Assembly: GCA_010909165.1 (NCBI GenBank)
Contig: VJWM01000260.1
Location: 62,001 to 126,000, forward strand
Direction of reading: 5' to 3'
DNA length: 64,000 nucleotides
From: Anthoceros angustus
Taxonomy: Eukaryota; Streptophyta; Anthocerotopsida; Anthocerotales; Anthocerotaceae
Positions 1 through 12,397 of this stretch are shown piece after piece. The notes under the pieces were generated by a model. That model made no database searches, was not told where the DNA came from, and saw only the letters and a program-made list of their open reading frames with translations. The position numbers and the translations under genes were made by a program. Positions within the stretch are counted from its first letter, which is position 1. Every line of letters begins with the position of its first letter.

Positions 1-3000
1 ATGGTATCTTGGGTTTGTTGAAGTCCGTAAAGAGGGCTCCCATATGAAGAGAAAATACCATAACGTTGAGACCAAAGCGAAGTTGATGGTCATAACTCTT
101 GCATCCTACAAGTAATGAACACTTGTGGGATTCTGACCTTCATTCTTCATCGAATTGTGTCTGCCTTCCCCCTCCAGCGCACGGCCACCAATCTTGCTTA
201 GTGTTGACTCCAGAATCCTTTCAACTACCACGGGTTTCATATTGCCCTAAGCGTGATGTAATATTTGTTGGCTCACGTTCTTCCCAATGTGCATGGTATC
301 AATAAATGCCTAATTCATGATAAGACAATATAATATGACAAAAACTATAATAGCGATAAATTAATAATGTATATACTAACAAAAAGAGTTTAAGCAAATA
401 GTTTTAAACAAAACAAAGGACATGTACCTACCTCCCAATACATAAGATGAGAATATTGTTATGATTTTGGTTGCCTGATGGAAATTGTAACTAATCAAGG
501 CGAATTCAAGAACAACATGATGAGAGGTTTCACAGAGGCATATTCCATCAAGCATAGAATGGCCACTGTAAACCCAATCTCAAAGGGCGGTAGAAAGTAC
601 AAACAAAGCGTTGTGGTATGAATGTAATGACAGCTCATGTAGTTAAGGGTGTAGATCACGGAGTCCCATAGGAAGTGGTTGGAACGTTTTGGTGGCATGA
701 CATGTGTCCATACACCCGCTGTATGGGTGGCGCACGATACACAGCCCGGAGCTTTGGAGCACGACAAACCATCAGAGCCTCAATTGCGTGATAGTATGTT
801 TAGACGATTCTATAGGCGGTTTTACGGTATCTGACGTGCCCAAGTGCTGCCACACCTCGCACGATTGGTGGCAGCAACTTCGGCAGGGGGGCCATTTTGG
901 TGTTTACCATCCACTTTTTGCTTAGCATAGGACATTGTCGTTATGCTGTGTTCAGGGAAGAGTGTGTGAGGGTGAGGTTTAGAGATGAACCCGATCGATT
1001 GCCATGCCGACCATGCGACCATGGCGCGCCATGTCGGCGGTCTTGATACATCTGATGTCACAGCAAGTACACCGGATGATTGTGGCGTATGCTCATATGC
1101 ATGGGCATAGGGGTGATGGGCATGCGACCACACCCGCCATGAGCAGGCATACAGTAAGTTTGAGGCCGGGTGATCACGCGGGATTATAGTTTCACTTGAG
1201 ATCACCGATGGCGTCATGCGCCCCAAGTTGCCCGTGGCGGTGTCTGGCGCCGGCGAAAGGGATAAAGGCGCAATCCGAGAAGAGACGGATTGCGATGTTC
1301 ATGATAGCAGACGTATGCCCAGGCGGTGAATGTAGGGCTTTGGGAGTGAGAAGGGATAGCGGTGAGGATGTTTGGAAGGCGATCGCGCGGATGTATGCTG
1401 TGAGTCTCGTCGAATGAGTTTTGCCATTTTGATGTTTACCATCCACTTTTTGCTTAGCATAGGACATTGTCGTTATGCTGTGTTCAGGGAAGAGTGTGTG
1501 AGGGTAAATTGAGGTTTAGAGATGAACCCGATCAGTGCCATGCCGACCATGCAGCCATGGCGCGACACATCCTCACGCTTGATTTGAACAAAGAAAGCTT
1601 CAGATGGTATCTTGGAGTTTGTTGAAGTCCGCTAAAGAGGGCTCCCATATGAAGAGAAAATACCATAACGTTGAGACCAAACTGAAGTTGATGGTCATAA
1701 CTCTTGCATCCTACAAGTAATGAACACTTGTAGGATTACAGCCTTTCTGTTCTTCATCAGAATTGTGGTCTCTGCCTTCCCCCCTCCTAGCGCACGGCCA
1801 CCAATCTTGCTTAGTATTTGACTCCACCGAATCCTTTCAACTACCACGGGTTTCATATTGCCCACAAACGTGATGTAATATTTGTTGGCTCACGTTCTTC
1901 CCAATGTGCATGGTATCCAATAAATGCCTAATTCATGATAAGACAATATAATATGACAAAAACTATAATAGCAGTAAATTAATAATGTATATACTAACAA
2001 AAAGAGTTTAAGCAAATAGTTTTAAACAAAACAAAGGACATGTACCTACCTCCCAATACATAAGATGAGAATATTGTTACTTGATTTTGGTTGCCTGATG
2101 GAAATTGTAACTAATCAAGGAGAATTCAAGAACAACATGATGAGAGGTTTCACAGGCATATTCCATCAAGCATAGAATGGCCACTTTGTCGACCCAATCT
2201 CAAAGGGCGGTAGAAAGTACAAACAAGGCGGTATGGTGTTGTACAAAGATGTGTGAGCATGAGCCCCAAAGGTGACATTCTCACCTACAGTGCCATGCGA
2301 CCATGCGACCATGGCGCCGGCAATTTGTCATGTGGTGGTCGATACATCGATGTCTGTAAGTACATGCGGATGATTGTGAGCGTATGCTCATATGCATGGG
2401 CATAGGGGTGATGGGCATGCATGGACCCACACCCGCCATGAGCAGGCATAAGTTTGAGGAGCCGGGCCGTGATCAGCGGGATTATAGTTCACTTGAGATC
2501 ACCGATGGCGTCATGCGCCTAAGCAAGTTGCCCGTGGCGGTGTACGCCGGCGAGGGATAAAGGGGCAATCCGAGAAGAGACGGATTCGATGTTTGTTGAG
2601 CAGAGATCGGATTCCCATGTAGGCGGTGAATGTAGGGCTTTGGGAGTGAGAAGGATAGCGGTGAGGATGTTTGGAAGGCGTCGCGGATGTATCTTGTGAG
2701 TCTCGAATGAGTTTTGCCATTTTGATGTTTACCATCCACTTTTTGCTTAGCATAGGACATTGTCGTTATGCTGTGTTCAGGGAAGAGTGTGTGAGGGTAA
2801 ATTGAGGTTTAGAGATGAACCCGATCAGTGCCATGCCGACCATGCAGCCATGGCGCGACACATCCTCACGCTTGATTTGAACAAAGAAAGCTTCAGATGG
2901 TATCTTGGAGTTTGTTGAAGTCCGCTAAAGAGGGCTCCCATATGAAGAGAAAATACCATAACGTTGAGACCAAACTGAAGTTGATGGTCATAACTCTTGC

Positions 3001-3600
3001 ATCCTACAAGTAATGAACACTTGTAGGATTACCTTCTTCCATCGATTGTGGTCTCTGCCTTCCCCCCTCCTAGCGCACGGCCACCAATCTTGCTTAGTAT
3101 TTTGACTCCACGAATCCTTTCAACTACCACGGGTTTCATATTGCCCACAAACGTGATGTAATATTTGTTGGCTCACGTTCTTCCCAATGTGCATGGTATC
3201 CAATAAATGCCTAATTCATGATAAGACAATATAATATGACAAAAACTATAATAGCAGTAAATTAATAATGTATATACTAACAAAAAGAGTTTAAGCAAAT
3301 AGTTTTAAACAAAACAAAGGACATGTACCTACCTCCCAATACATAAGATGAGAATATTGTTAACAGTTTTGGTTGCCCAGTGGAAATTGTAACTAATCAA
3401 GGCAGGGAATTCAAGAACAACATGATGAGAGGTTTCACAGAGGCATATTCCATCAAGCATAGAATGGCCACTTTGTACGACCCAATCTCAAAGGGCCAGG
3501 TAGAAAGTACAAACAAGGCAGCTGTCATGGTGTTGTACAAAGATGTGTGAGCATGAGCCCCAAAGGTGACATTCTCACCTACCTGGTGCACTGTGCGCTA
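1..3600. repeat. Tandem family of ~1.3-kb repeats, three diverged copies
   Basis: The same opening block occurs at 1, 1605 and 2898, followed in each copy by the same AT-rich stretch (about 310-480, 1920-2100, 3190-3370). A second shared block, starting with a GTTTACCATCCACTTTTTGC motif, is at about 903, 1434 and 2727, so the first copy carries an extra partial duplication. No protein family is recognised in any frame; short open frames on the minus strand are repeated between copies but broken by small indels. The copies differ mainly by short gaps or changes at CAG/CTG triplets. The array probably continues left of the window. It could be part of a larger transposon, but no terminal repeats are visible here. 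Confidence 0.8.
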
Positions 3601-4067
3601 TCCGAACACAAACGAAAGCTATCATGGGACTGTCTCCCTTTCACTTTATGCACAGTGCAGCTTTTGCAAGGGTGCGCTCACAGGTGGAAGCCGCAACATC
3701 CGAGTTGAGTATTACAAGTGGGATCATAGTCATGGAACTGGAGCCAGAGGACAGGCACTACTATTGAACGAGTTGGAGGAGACTAGAAGAATTGCTTTCG
3801 CATGGATGAGAAAGATAAGTTGAAGAGGAAGGAGTACTTTAATGAAGGGAGGGGGTTATCAACTTTGAAGCCAAAAGATTAGGTTCTTAAACTCAACGTG
3901 AGGCGATATATGAAGTGAGGGGAGGGTACAAGTAAAGCCAAGGTTGGATGGGTCTTATATGCGAAAAGAGGTATTTTCGAAAGGTGCTGCTAAGATCGTG
4001 CAACCTCCAAACTTCGAGGCATATGTCATGCCGTGTGATACTAATCTCTGCACTTGGGTTTAATGTT
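3601..4067. other. Non-coding or unassigned stretch next to the repeat array
   Basis: An 85-codon plus-strand frame (3566-3823) crosses out of the third repeat copy. It has no recognisable domain and no partner elsewhere in the window. I see no other support for a gene here. Confidence 0.3.
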
Positions 4068-4410
4068 TGATTAGTATTAATTAATCTAATTACTTATCTT
4101 TAAGTAAGTAATTGGTGTTAATTAATCTAAGATGCTTATGTTAATTAAGCATTGATTAGTGTTAATTAATCTAATTACTTATCTTTAAGTAAGTAATTAG
4201 TGTTAATTATAATCTAATGTGCTTATGTTAATTAAGCATTGATTAGTGTTAATTAAACATGGTTAGCAATAGCTAAGTGGATAAGCTCAAGTAATATGCT
4301 TTGGCATATTACTTGCATATTATAGTGTATTCTTAGGATACAATAGCTAAGTGGATAAGCTCAAGCAATATGCTTTGGTATATTCCTTGCATATTATAGT
4401 GTATTCTTGG
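4068..4410. repeat. Hairpin-rich short tandem repeats
   Basis: An ~85-bp AT-rich unit occurs twice (about 4068-4152 and 4153-4240). It is followed by an ~75-bp unit occurring twice (about 4266-4340 and 4340-4410). Each unit holds inverted repeats able to form hairpins: AATTACTTA with TAAGTAATT around a short loop, ATGCTT with AAGCAT, and AAGTAATATG with CATATTACTT. A further palindrome, GGGTCTA...TATAGACCC, lies at about 4465-4485 and contains a TATA-like core. No gene is associated with it. Confidence 0.75.
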
Positions 4411-7373
4411 GATATTTCGGCATATCACGATGCCAATAGGATATCTTAGGAATATGCATGCCAGGGTCTAGTATATATAGACCCTTCCATTGAGGACAAG
4501 CTCAGATCATAGCTTGTCCTCTAGATATGCAATGCAAGGGTGTTGTGAGGAGGCCAAAGCTAAGACTTCGAGAGCGATGTGTGAGGAATTTGCGTGTTGT
4601 TCTCGTGGGGAGAGTGTGTTTGTATCACGATGTGCGAGCTACTCCCTCCTGTTGCTATTGGTTTGCACCTATATATCTACGTATTAGATTTGTTTGCTTG
4701 GTTGTTGGTCGAGGAAGTGCTTACCTCGTGCGACACATATGAAGAAGTGTGGAAAACCTGCACTATCTCAAAAGGTTCTTTGCCTGATGTAACTACGTGA
4801 ATGCTTGTGTGCTCCCATGCTGGCAAGCAAGGCATCTGACTTGTATGAAGTATTTCGAGAAAGCCAGGCCAGGTGCTGGTATAGCAATCTACACATAATA
4901 CAAGGTCAAGTCGCGATGTAAGTGGTTCGATAAGATTAAACAATAAGAGACGATGAGTAGGTGTTGTGATTTCATGATAAGTGTCAGCCCTATTATAAGA
5001 ACCTACTAGTCGTTGAAGTTAGAGTGCTCTTCTTTTATCTACTAAAGAGGAGGAGGCTACTGAGCTTGCGTGTTCCTGGAGATGGCTTCGTTGGCGATTT
5101 GAGTGCCGTACGACACTCAATTGCTTTATAGGCCAAGGACTAGAAGGAAGGTGGTGCTATGGGTAAGCTTCTGTGAAGGGCACCACAGAGCTAGAAGTCG
5201 TTTTAAGATTTTGAACTTCACATGCGACCTTTGTCTCAACTAGCACGAACCGGAGTAGTTTTTGGGTGAAATGTATCCCGCCACTCCTGCACACATCTGG
5301 CTGCATCAAGAGACTATTGGAGTCGAGGCACTGGGATTGGTGGCGGGTGCACAGTGTTTTGAGAGATGGCCTATACGTATAGGCCATCGTATAGGCCAAC
5401 TCATCGGTGAGCTCCAAGTGCTTCTAGCGATGTTGAGGATTTCTAGGAGAAATAGAGAGCTGGGGAATTATCTTGAATTGATACGGCTCTTAGTTCTGTT
5501 GCTACGGAAGGATCTGATTTTTTGGAGATGGACTAATGAGTGTGAGATAGCCTGGGAAATATTGAAGAAGGCAGGCAGTAGCGCAAGAGGAATTGTGACG
5601 AGCTACTCGCAACTTGTACACCTGCACTGGTGAGCAAGAAGAAGCAACTTGCGCAGCATGGTCCAAGTGCTAGAATCAAGCGCAGTTTGGTTGTGGAGTT
5701 TGGACAAGGTGAGAAGGATGATGATGAAGTCGAACCCGCCAAGTTCTTTGCGAGGTTGCTTAAGGGGGTGGTTAGGAAATGGAGTGGTGCACCCAACGGT
5801 GGCACCACCGAGATTGAAGAAACTATAGAGCAGTCACAGGCCAAGCCCGAGATACTAATTGAGTAGTGGTGATGCAATCTGACTGTGTATGATATGTTTG
5901 TAATATGTGTGTGTGACTCAGGGTTGCAAGAGGAAGAGCCCTGTCCTGAATTTATGATCGGGGGGTAAAAGTGATACCGCTCGGACGCACTGCGATGTGC
6001 CAGCGGTGTGGACACGGGCGTAAATGAGCCAAGATTCTGCCCTCATACTTGGTTTCAAGCACTTGCTGATTATAGGCGAAGAGCATAGGAATAGGAGGCG
6101 ATAGGGATTGCCATTTGAATTGGTGTGAATGACATCGCCCTCATCTATATGTGAGTGATGGCCCCTGGAGGCAAGACGGATATATAAATGTATTGTGCTG
6201 TTGAGCCCAAGCTATGCAGAAAGCCGATTGTGGTCTCATCTCTTCATTACTAGGCGTCTCTTATGTATCTTGAGCTGGCTGAAGAGTCATTCCTCATGCA
6301 TACGTACAATTAGTATCCCATGTTGTTTCATCATCTTGAAGTGTTGCTGCGTGAACGGAAGGAGTTCCGTTGTGATTACATTGTGCCTCCCTAAATGCAT
6401 TTTTCAGTCTGGGAGTATGCAAGGCTCATTGCTGGAGGATTGGGTATCACGCTTCAAGTCTGCTTCTCCCTAGTTAGTGTATGGTCACAAGCCTGTACAG
6501 TCAAGTCTTATAGAGGTTAGGGATGTCCATGTAGAGTCCCTGTGAGAAAGCGGGAAAAGTATATTTTGCATTTCATTGTTACCTGCTAACCAGCCCTATC
6601 AGGGGTCTGTGTCTACTTGTCTACTTGTGTGTATGATAACCTAGGAGCAAGATGTCCCCTAAAGCCGTACAAACATCCAACACACCCTCGCAATATTAAT
6701 TATCTAGACTAAGATATAACTGAGTAGTGTTCTAACTAGGGCCGATGGAAATACTGTCCCGACCAGATATTATGTTGTCATCGCGCAGTGCTACATGCCG
6801 GGATTGTTTTCCTTGCCTTGTTCGATCGTTCCATCGTCACGAGACGTCGTCGCCTAATATGTACCTTTTCAGTGATTCTCCGGCACTCCAAGGCCTTGCC
6901 ACTCCTCCACAAAAGGAGAAGGATTCGGAAGAACCTGAATTTTTTACCCTTTGTAATTACCAAATCATGGTTTTGGTGAACATTGAAATCATTTTCTTCA
7001 CAAGGAGGCCTGGACAGCAGACTAACATATATGACCGGGGGACGTAAAAGCAAATGTGTAGGGAGCCCTTGTCATCCTTGGTCCTTATCAGAAAGGTTGG
7101 CGGAGCAGGGGTTACAAAATGAAGTTTTCTCACGGACCATATAGGAGAAAGCCATAAATCTGGGAAATCATTTCACTTCAACGAAACAAATTTCACCTAC
7201 ATATTTGGAGAAGCTTACTGGTAAAAACCTCCTGGGGATTAATGATCCCCCTGCTCTTTCTTGTCCTGGTGGCAACACGATTATGGAGTTATTTCGAGGC
7301 GGCGGAACCATGCTAGATTGTATTGAACTTAATTTTTACGTCTTGGTAATGACATTGTTCCACCACTTGTGGC
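4411..7373. other. Intergenic, no recognisable gene
   Basis: Short open frames exist on both strands (for example 5262-5633 and 5630-5866 plus, 5533-6015 minus) but none shows a known domain, splice-consistent extension or conservation with another part of the window. An 18-bp perfect palindrome, GGCCTATACGTATAGGCC, lies at about 5370. The stretch is probably decayed repeat material. Confidence 0.4.
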
Positions 7374-7705
7374 TGCAAAGGAGTTTCTCAATAGGCTAGA
7401 GGACGATGTGGTCGTTCCTTGAGCCTTCTGGCTTGGAAAGGATCCTGGTAGCGAGCGCATCTTGATTAAGACTTTTCACTCTTTGGATGATCGCCTCCAG
7501 GTTATGAAGGCTAGGTCTATGTTACGGACAACTCAGTTATATATCAATGAGGATCTTACACCATTGCAATGGAAGACTAAGAAGGAGAAGTTACCCGCTT
7601 TCAGAGCTGCTCGTGCTGCAGGTTAAGTGGCTTTCTTTCGTGGGGATGAGGGTGTTTAGCCCTGATTCGCGCAGTTTCATTGACACTTTTGATTGATTGA
7701 AGATT
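7374..7705 (+). pseudogene. LINE ORF1-like fragment (nucleic-acid-binding C-terminal part)
   Basis: Reading in one frame from 7374 gives a segment with an in-frame stop early on (TGA near 7420), then about 65 open codons ending at a TAA near 7626. It contains the motifs SERILIKTFHSLDDR, VMKAR and LYINEDLTPLQ followed by a basic KKEKLP stretch. This pattern (a force/strand motif, then 'R...LYIN.DLT..Q', then a lysine-rich helix) is typical of the C-terminal domain of non-LTR retrotransposon ORF1 proteins, which bind element RNA. The family assignment is by motif only. No endonuclease or reverse transcriptase follows it on this strand, so it is an orphan 5'-region fragment. Confidence 0.5.
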
Positions 7706-8300
7706 ATTTGGCTTATTTAAATTTTAGCTTTACATTCGTCCAGGTCATTTTACCACAATCTATATAATTATCATATTTCGTTAGTGGACTTAAATAAAAT
7801 TATTATTCTTCTTTGTGGCGAAGCCATGACCGGCGGTGGCTCCGTGGCAACTAACGCCCGGTCTTTCGTAAAAGTCGCCCTAACAACGAAAGAGTGATAG
7901 AATGCATACCTTTTTTGTTGTTGTTGTCGAGGCTGTCGTGTTACAAGCTGCTGGTCTTCGAGCGGCGGAGGAGTAGGCTCGCGTACCTGCAGGTCGTTGG
8001 ACCCAGAGCGCGACGCCGGCAGATCGATTCTCATTTTCAACACAGTGGAGTTCCCTCACCCTGAAAGCGAGGGTTTGAGGTTGGCGCTGTTCCGTACCGA
8101 TCGATGGAATTCCGTCATCTCCAAATTGCTGTGCAGCAGCGAGCCTTTGAGGAAAACCGGGGGAACAGGATGGAACACACGGACCTTGTGGCGTGGGAAG
8201 TAATGTCGCACCAGGCTCTTCCTACGCGTTGCGCAGGCTGAGTTACATCCACGCGCGCTTTAAGCGCGAGAACGGGGATCACGTCTACACTCTACACCCT
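7706..8300. other. Intergenic, no gene seen
   Basis: Mixed-composition sequence between the LINE fragment and the GC-rich block; no coding or RNA signal recognised. Confidence 0.4.
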
Positions 8301-10876
8301 GTCCTTGTTTGTCACCACTCCCCTGCAATGCCTCACCGCTCCGCCGTGCCGTAGCCTCAGGCCTGGGCCATGTGAGGCGTCGGCTAGATTGTCCGTATGT
8401 TGTGTTGGTAGCGAGAGTCGCATCCCCTCCCATCGCACCGCACCGCACCGCAGCGCCGTGCAGTGTTGTTACCAGTGCCTTCAAACCCTTACAGCCATAG
8501 ACGTGGTGGAAAGGATGAGTGAGCGTGTACGCGGCCATGTGCAGAGAAGGATTCCGCAGGCCGACAGAAGCGGAGAAGATGCCGAGCTAGTCTACATGGT
8601 GTGGCATGACGTGGGAGTGCGCATGCGCATGGCCATAGGGTTTGTCCCCGGAGCAGCCCCGTCGGCTGCAGGCGCTGGCTGCAGGGATTGGTGGCGGGGA
8701 AGTGCGTGGGGTGGCTGCTGCCGCTGCCGCTGCCGCTGCCGCCGCGCCCGGTGCCCGCTGCGATGGGACATCGCCAACCGGATCGGGACAGACGCGGAGG
8801 CGGGGGAGGAGGAGGTGCGAAAGGCGAAGTGTTCCAGTTGGACGGCGCGGCGGTGGCGGTGTCCCTGTCTGTGCAGGGACGGGTCTACGGGCGCAGGCCT
8901 ACAGGGTGCGCGGGCGAGCTGGGCCCTCGGATCGTGGCGCTATCGGGGACGGGGAAGCGGCCCTCCGCTGCCGTGTCCCCTTTCCCTGGCTCGAGGTGAC
9001 AGATTCCGTGCTCCAACTGCCGTGCCTGCAGGTTCAACTGGTTTTGGCGACATTCCAAGTGCGGTTCAACACACAAGGCTCGACCAGCGGGCTGCGGGCG
9101 CCGGGACAGGCTTTGCACGCGCCACTGCGCGCTTTTGTGCTTCGGAGCCGAATCCTGTAAGGCATATATGCCTTTTTAGCGATTCGGGAATTTCAATGCC
9201 CGCAGCAGCTGCTTTCCGCTTCCCCGATGTGGCAACGGGGGCCGGGGCTTCCCGCGCCGGGACTCCGGGACCCCGGGACCCCGGGACCCCGGGAAAACGA
9301 AACATGCAAAAGAGGGAAGAGTGAGTTCAACCATCAACGGCATGCCGAGTGGGGCAACACGAAAATCATTGCCTGCGCTTACTTTACTGCCGTCATCAAA
9401 TCAAACGCTTCCTCTCACTCCGTGTTCTCCCGTTTCCCTTCTCCGTAGCACGCACTCTGCCATTGCCATTTGCCAGCACTTTACTCCCCTTTCTTCTTCC
9501 TTCCTTCTCTCATCGAGCACACTCTCCCGCACATTTACGCTAAGCAGCAGCACAGTGGCCACCACCAGCAGCCTGCTGCTCCTGCTCTGCTCTGCTCTCT
9601 GGTCCGCCTGCCGCTGCTGCCGCCGCCGTAACGGCTGGGCCACGCCAGGCCAGACCCCGCCTGCCCCCCTTCCAGCCCGGGCTGGGCTGGGCCCTGCGCC
9701 CCGCCCAACGGCTCCGCGGGATTATTACACTCCAGGCCCCAAGACTAAGCAGCGGGGTTAGCGCGCGCAGCCGCGAGCTTAGCCACAAACTCTGCTCGCA
9801 TCGCCACGCCACGCCACGCCGCGCCTCTCCTCGCCTCGCCTCTGCTCGGTTGGAACTGGGCCTGGGCCTGGCCTGGCTATGGCTCCTGCGGCTCATGGCT
9901 CCCGGCACCGCTTCCCTTTCCCGCCTCTGCGTCTGCGTCTGCGTCTGCGCCTGCCCCTTCCGCGCCCCCGGCAGCGTCAGGTATTGTCATTCAACCGGAA
10001 TTGTGCGTCCCGCCCCCTCCCGGCTGCTGCCTGTTTCTTTTCCCCATCCGCTTGCTGCCAATTTGGCGTGGCCTAATCCCGGGGCCGCCTGCTCCCCTGG
10101 CTCTGCGCCACTGCGGGCCGGCCAAGAAGTGGCTCTTGCTACCGCGCAATTCTCTGGCTCGTGCTTTCTCTGCTGCCGGAGCCGGAGCCTGCATCCCGCC
10201 GTCTTTTTCTTGCAATGCCGGCTGCTGTTGAAATTGGCAGCCGCTGTACTGCTCTCCCTGCCGCGGAAGCTGGGACCCGGCTCGGAGGCGGAGTCGCTCC
10301 GGAGACTCGCCCTCGCCCTCGCCCTTCTCCCGCTCGCCCCGCATTCGGTCGTCCGGGGTTTAGGGCTCTGCCAAGATTCTTCAGCTTTTCCGTTTTTTCG
10401 CAATTGCGCAGGTTGTGGCGAAGGCAGTGGTGGGACAGTGACGAGGAGCGCTGGTGTTGAAAACGGGGCACTTGGCACCGCTCTCTCCAAGGCCAGCCGC
10501 AAGGTAACTAACGCCTTCGCAAACAACATTCTTGTCATTCCACCTGTGCCGTGCCTGTGCACTGTAGCAATTTTCACCGCAGTCTCGGTTTTTTTGGCTT
10601 CCGTTTCTCAGGAATGTCCCTACTGGCAGTTGCCAAGGTTCCAGCAGCAACGCACGGCAAATGGGTCAATCTGAGGTGCTCCCAGAAACCCAGAGTAGAG
10701 GCGTACTGGAATCTGTTCTACCTCAAGAAACGTACAAAGGACTTGGTCACTGCTGTCTAGCTCCACCATCTCTTGCCTACTAACGTCTGCTGCTGTTTCT
10801 CAACCCCCCCTTGTCGCACCAGCTCTCCTCCTGGCTTCCGAGGATGTAGACGCTTGGCCCGCCCTGCCACTTCTAA
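8301..10876 (+). other. GC-rich block upstream of the trihelix gene (probable promoter and leader)
   Basis: The sequence becomes strongly GC- and CpG-rich here and stays so up to the trihelix start codon. It holds simple-sequence features (a CTGCCG run at about 8720-8745, three CCCGGGA-type repeats at about 9261-9297). Many overlapping open frames exist on both strands, the longest 339 codons (8305-9324), but they show biased low-complexity composition and no domain, as expected from GC-rich DNA without stops. One frame ending near 8999 could be a true upstream exon, since a GT donor follows it, but nothing confirms this. Confidence 0.45.
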
Positions 10877-12397
10877 ATGGGGGATAGGATTCCTGGCTCT
10901 CTTCCAGGGGAAAACAGCCCTCGCTACAAGGGGCTTGCAGGATCATCTTCAAAGTTGAACCCCACTCTGCCAGGGAGCTTCGCTGCAGCAGCAGCAGACG
11001 GTCACGCTATTCTTGATTACTACCCCGGCTTGGTCAAAGTGAATCGCAACACCAATTTCGGGGAGGAGGAGGAGGAGGAGGCTGGTGATGACGAACATTC
11101 TGAAGCTGTGCCTGATGCTCACCAGGTGGCAATCGAGCTGGACAGGGCAGCTGCACTGCTGAGAAAGCCGGATACTGCTGACATCCCCATGCGTGATGGC
11201 ATGGGCGACGCAAGAATTAGAGTGGTGGGAGCTGGGGAAGGTGGTAGCCAGCCCGTCGAGGCTGCTCCAGCTGACGGGGATGATATTGACAGAGATGAGT
11301 TTGCTGTGACTGTGGCCGACCCAGGTCCTGGGAAGGCCGAGGAGAGGGTTTACCGCCAGGGAGTTTGGTCCTTGAATGAGAGCATCATATTGCTTGATGC
11401 CAAGAAGAGGGAGCGGGAAATCCTGTCCGGCTCCAAGAGGAATAGCATTTCTGCTGATGAGAAGTGGAAGGCGGTGGCAGAGTTTTGCTGGAGCCATGGA
11501 GTTCACCGCTCCAAGGAGCAGTGTCGCTTCAAGTGGGAGAACACCATGCCAGACTTCAAGAAGGTGAGGGACTACGAGTATGAGAAGGCAGAATCTGACA
11601 AGTCTTACTTTGAGATGGAGAACTGGCAAAGGAAAGAGAAGCATCTGCCACCTAACCTCAGCAAGGAGCTGTACACCATCATGGATTCCTTCCAAGCCGG
11701 GGGAACCACGAGGAGAGTGCTGGGTAGTGCCAAAAGGGAGGTGCGTGAAAGGATGGCGTCAAGGTTAGGAATATCTTCTCAGGTATCTGTGCCTGAAGGA
11801 GACAATCAAGAGGCTGGTGCGGGCGACGCCTTGGTAGAGGGGGAACGAGACAAGGCAGGGGAAGCAAAGCAGGCGGATGAGAAATCAAGAGATGCAGAGA
11901 CCAGGGGAGGGGGTAGGCGCAAGAGGAGAAGGGTAGTGGATAGCAAGGCAGAAGAATTAGCTAAGGTTGAGTCTCAGGCACTGCAGGCCCCACCAGCAGC
12001 AGAGGGGGTGAGGGAAGTAGAGGGCATGCCAGCTGCAGCTAGGGTGAGTGACGAGGTTGCAGGTGCCGTAGCTGCCGTGGAGCTGCTATTGAGAGTAGAC
12101 GGCAGCACACTTAACTATGGGCAATCGGAGGCAGCAAGGGAGCATGTCGACAGCAACATCAGGCTGCAGGGTGGTGGAGGCCTAGGGGAAGCAGGTGGTG
12201 ATGACAAGAATGCTGCCCTGCCTAGCAAACAGGCTCCGTCAGCAGAAGACAGGAAGGATGCTCGTCATCGGGAGTTGGTGGCCTTGGAGAGGGAGAAATT
12301 GGTGGCGAACAAGGAAGCCATGGGCTTGGTGGCCTCCGCTCTGAACAACGTTGCCACCGCCTTTGTAAGGATGGCTGAATTGCTTCAGCAACGATAG
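10877..12397 (+). CDS. Trihelix (GT-factor) transcription factor, ASR3-like
   Basis: An intact, intronless 506-residue protein. A trihelix (Myb/SANT-like) DNA-binding domain spans about residues 160-250, opening with QGVWSLNES and carrying the spaced tryptophans W164, W197 and W220 in KWENTMPDFKKV. An acidic run (63-68) precedes it. A basic nuclear-localisation stretch, RRKRRR, lies at about 347-352. The last ~50 residues (RHRELVALEREKLVANKEA onward) look like an amphipathic coiled coil, as in other plant trihelix factors that dimerise. A TAA lies directly before the ATG in the same frame, which fixes the start unless an upstream exon splices in. Trihelix proteins bind GT-type elements in the nucleus; the ASR3-like subgroup includes repressors of immune and stress genes. 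Targets cannot be read from sequence. Codon usage is GC-rich, unlike the surrounding repeats. Confidence 0.88.
   Translation: MGDRIPGSLPGENSPRYKGLAGSSSKLNPTLPGSFAAAAADGHAILDYYPGLVKVNRNTNFGEEEEEEAGDDEHSEAVPDAHQVAIELDRAAALLRKPDTADIPMRDGMGDARIRVVGAGEGGSQPVEAAPADGDDIDRDEFAVTVADPGPGKAEERVYRQGVWSLNESIILLDAKKREREILSGSKRNSISADEKWKAVAEFCWSHGVHRSKEQCRFKWENTMPDFKKVRDYEYEKAESDKSYFEMENWQRKEKHLPPNLSKELYTIMDSFQAGGTTRRVLGSAKREVRERMASRLGISSQVSVPEGDNQEAGAGDALVEGERDKAGEAKQADEKSRDAETRGGGRRKRRRVVDSKAEELAKVESQALQAPPAAEGVREVEGMPAAARVSDEVAGAVAAVELLLRVDGSTLNYGQSEAAREHVDSNIRLQGGGGLGEAGGDDKNAALPSKQAPSAEDRKDARHRELVALEREKLVANKEAMGLVASALNNVATAFVRMAELLQQR

Noticed and set aside
8305-9324. 339-codon plus-strand frame in the GC-rich block
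   Set aside because: Composition is dominated by Arg, Cys, Gly and Pro with no domain, and other frames over the same DNA are also open; this is expected where stop codons are rare.
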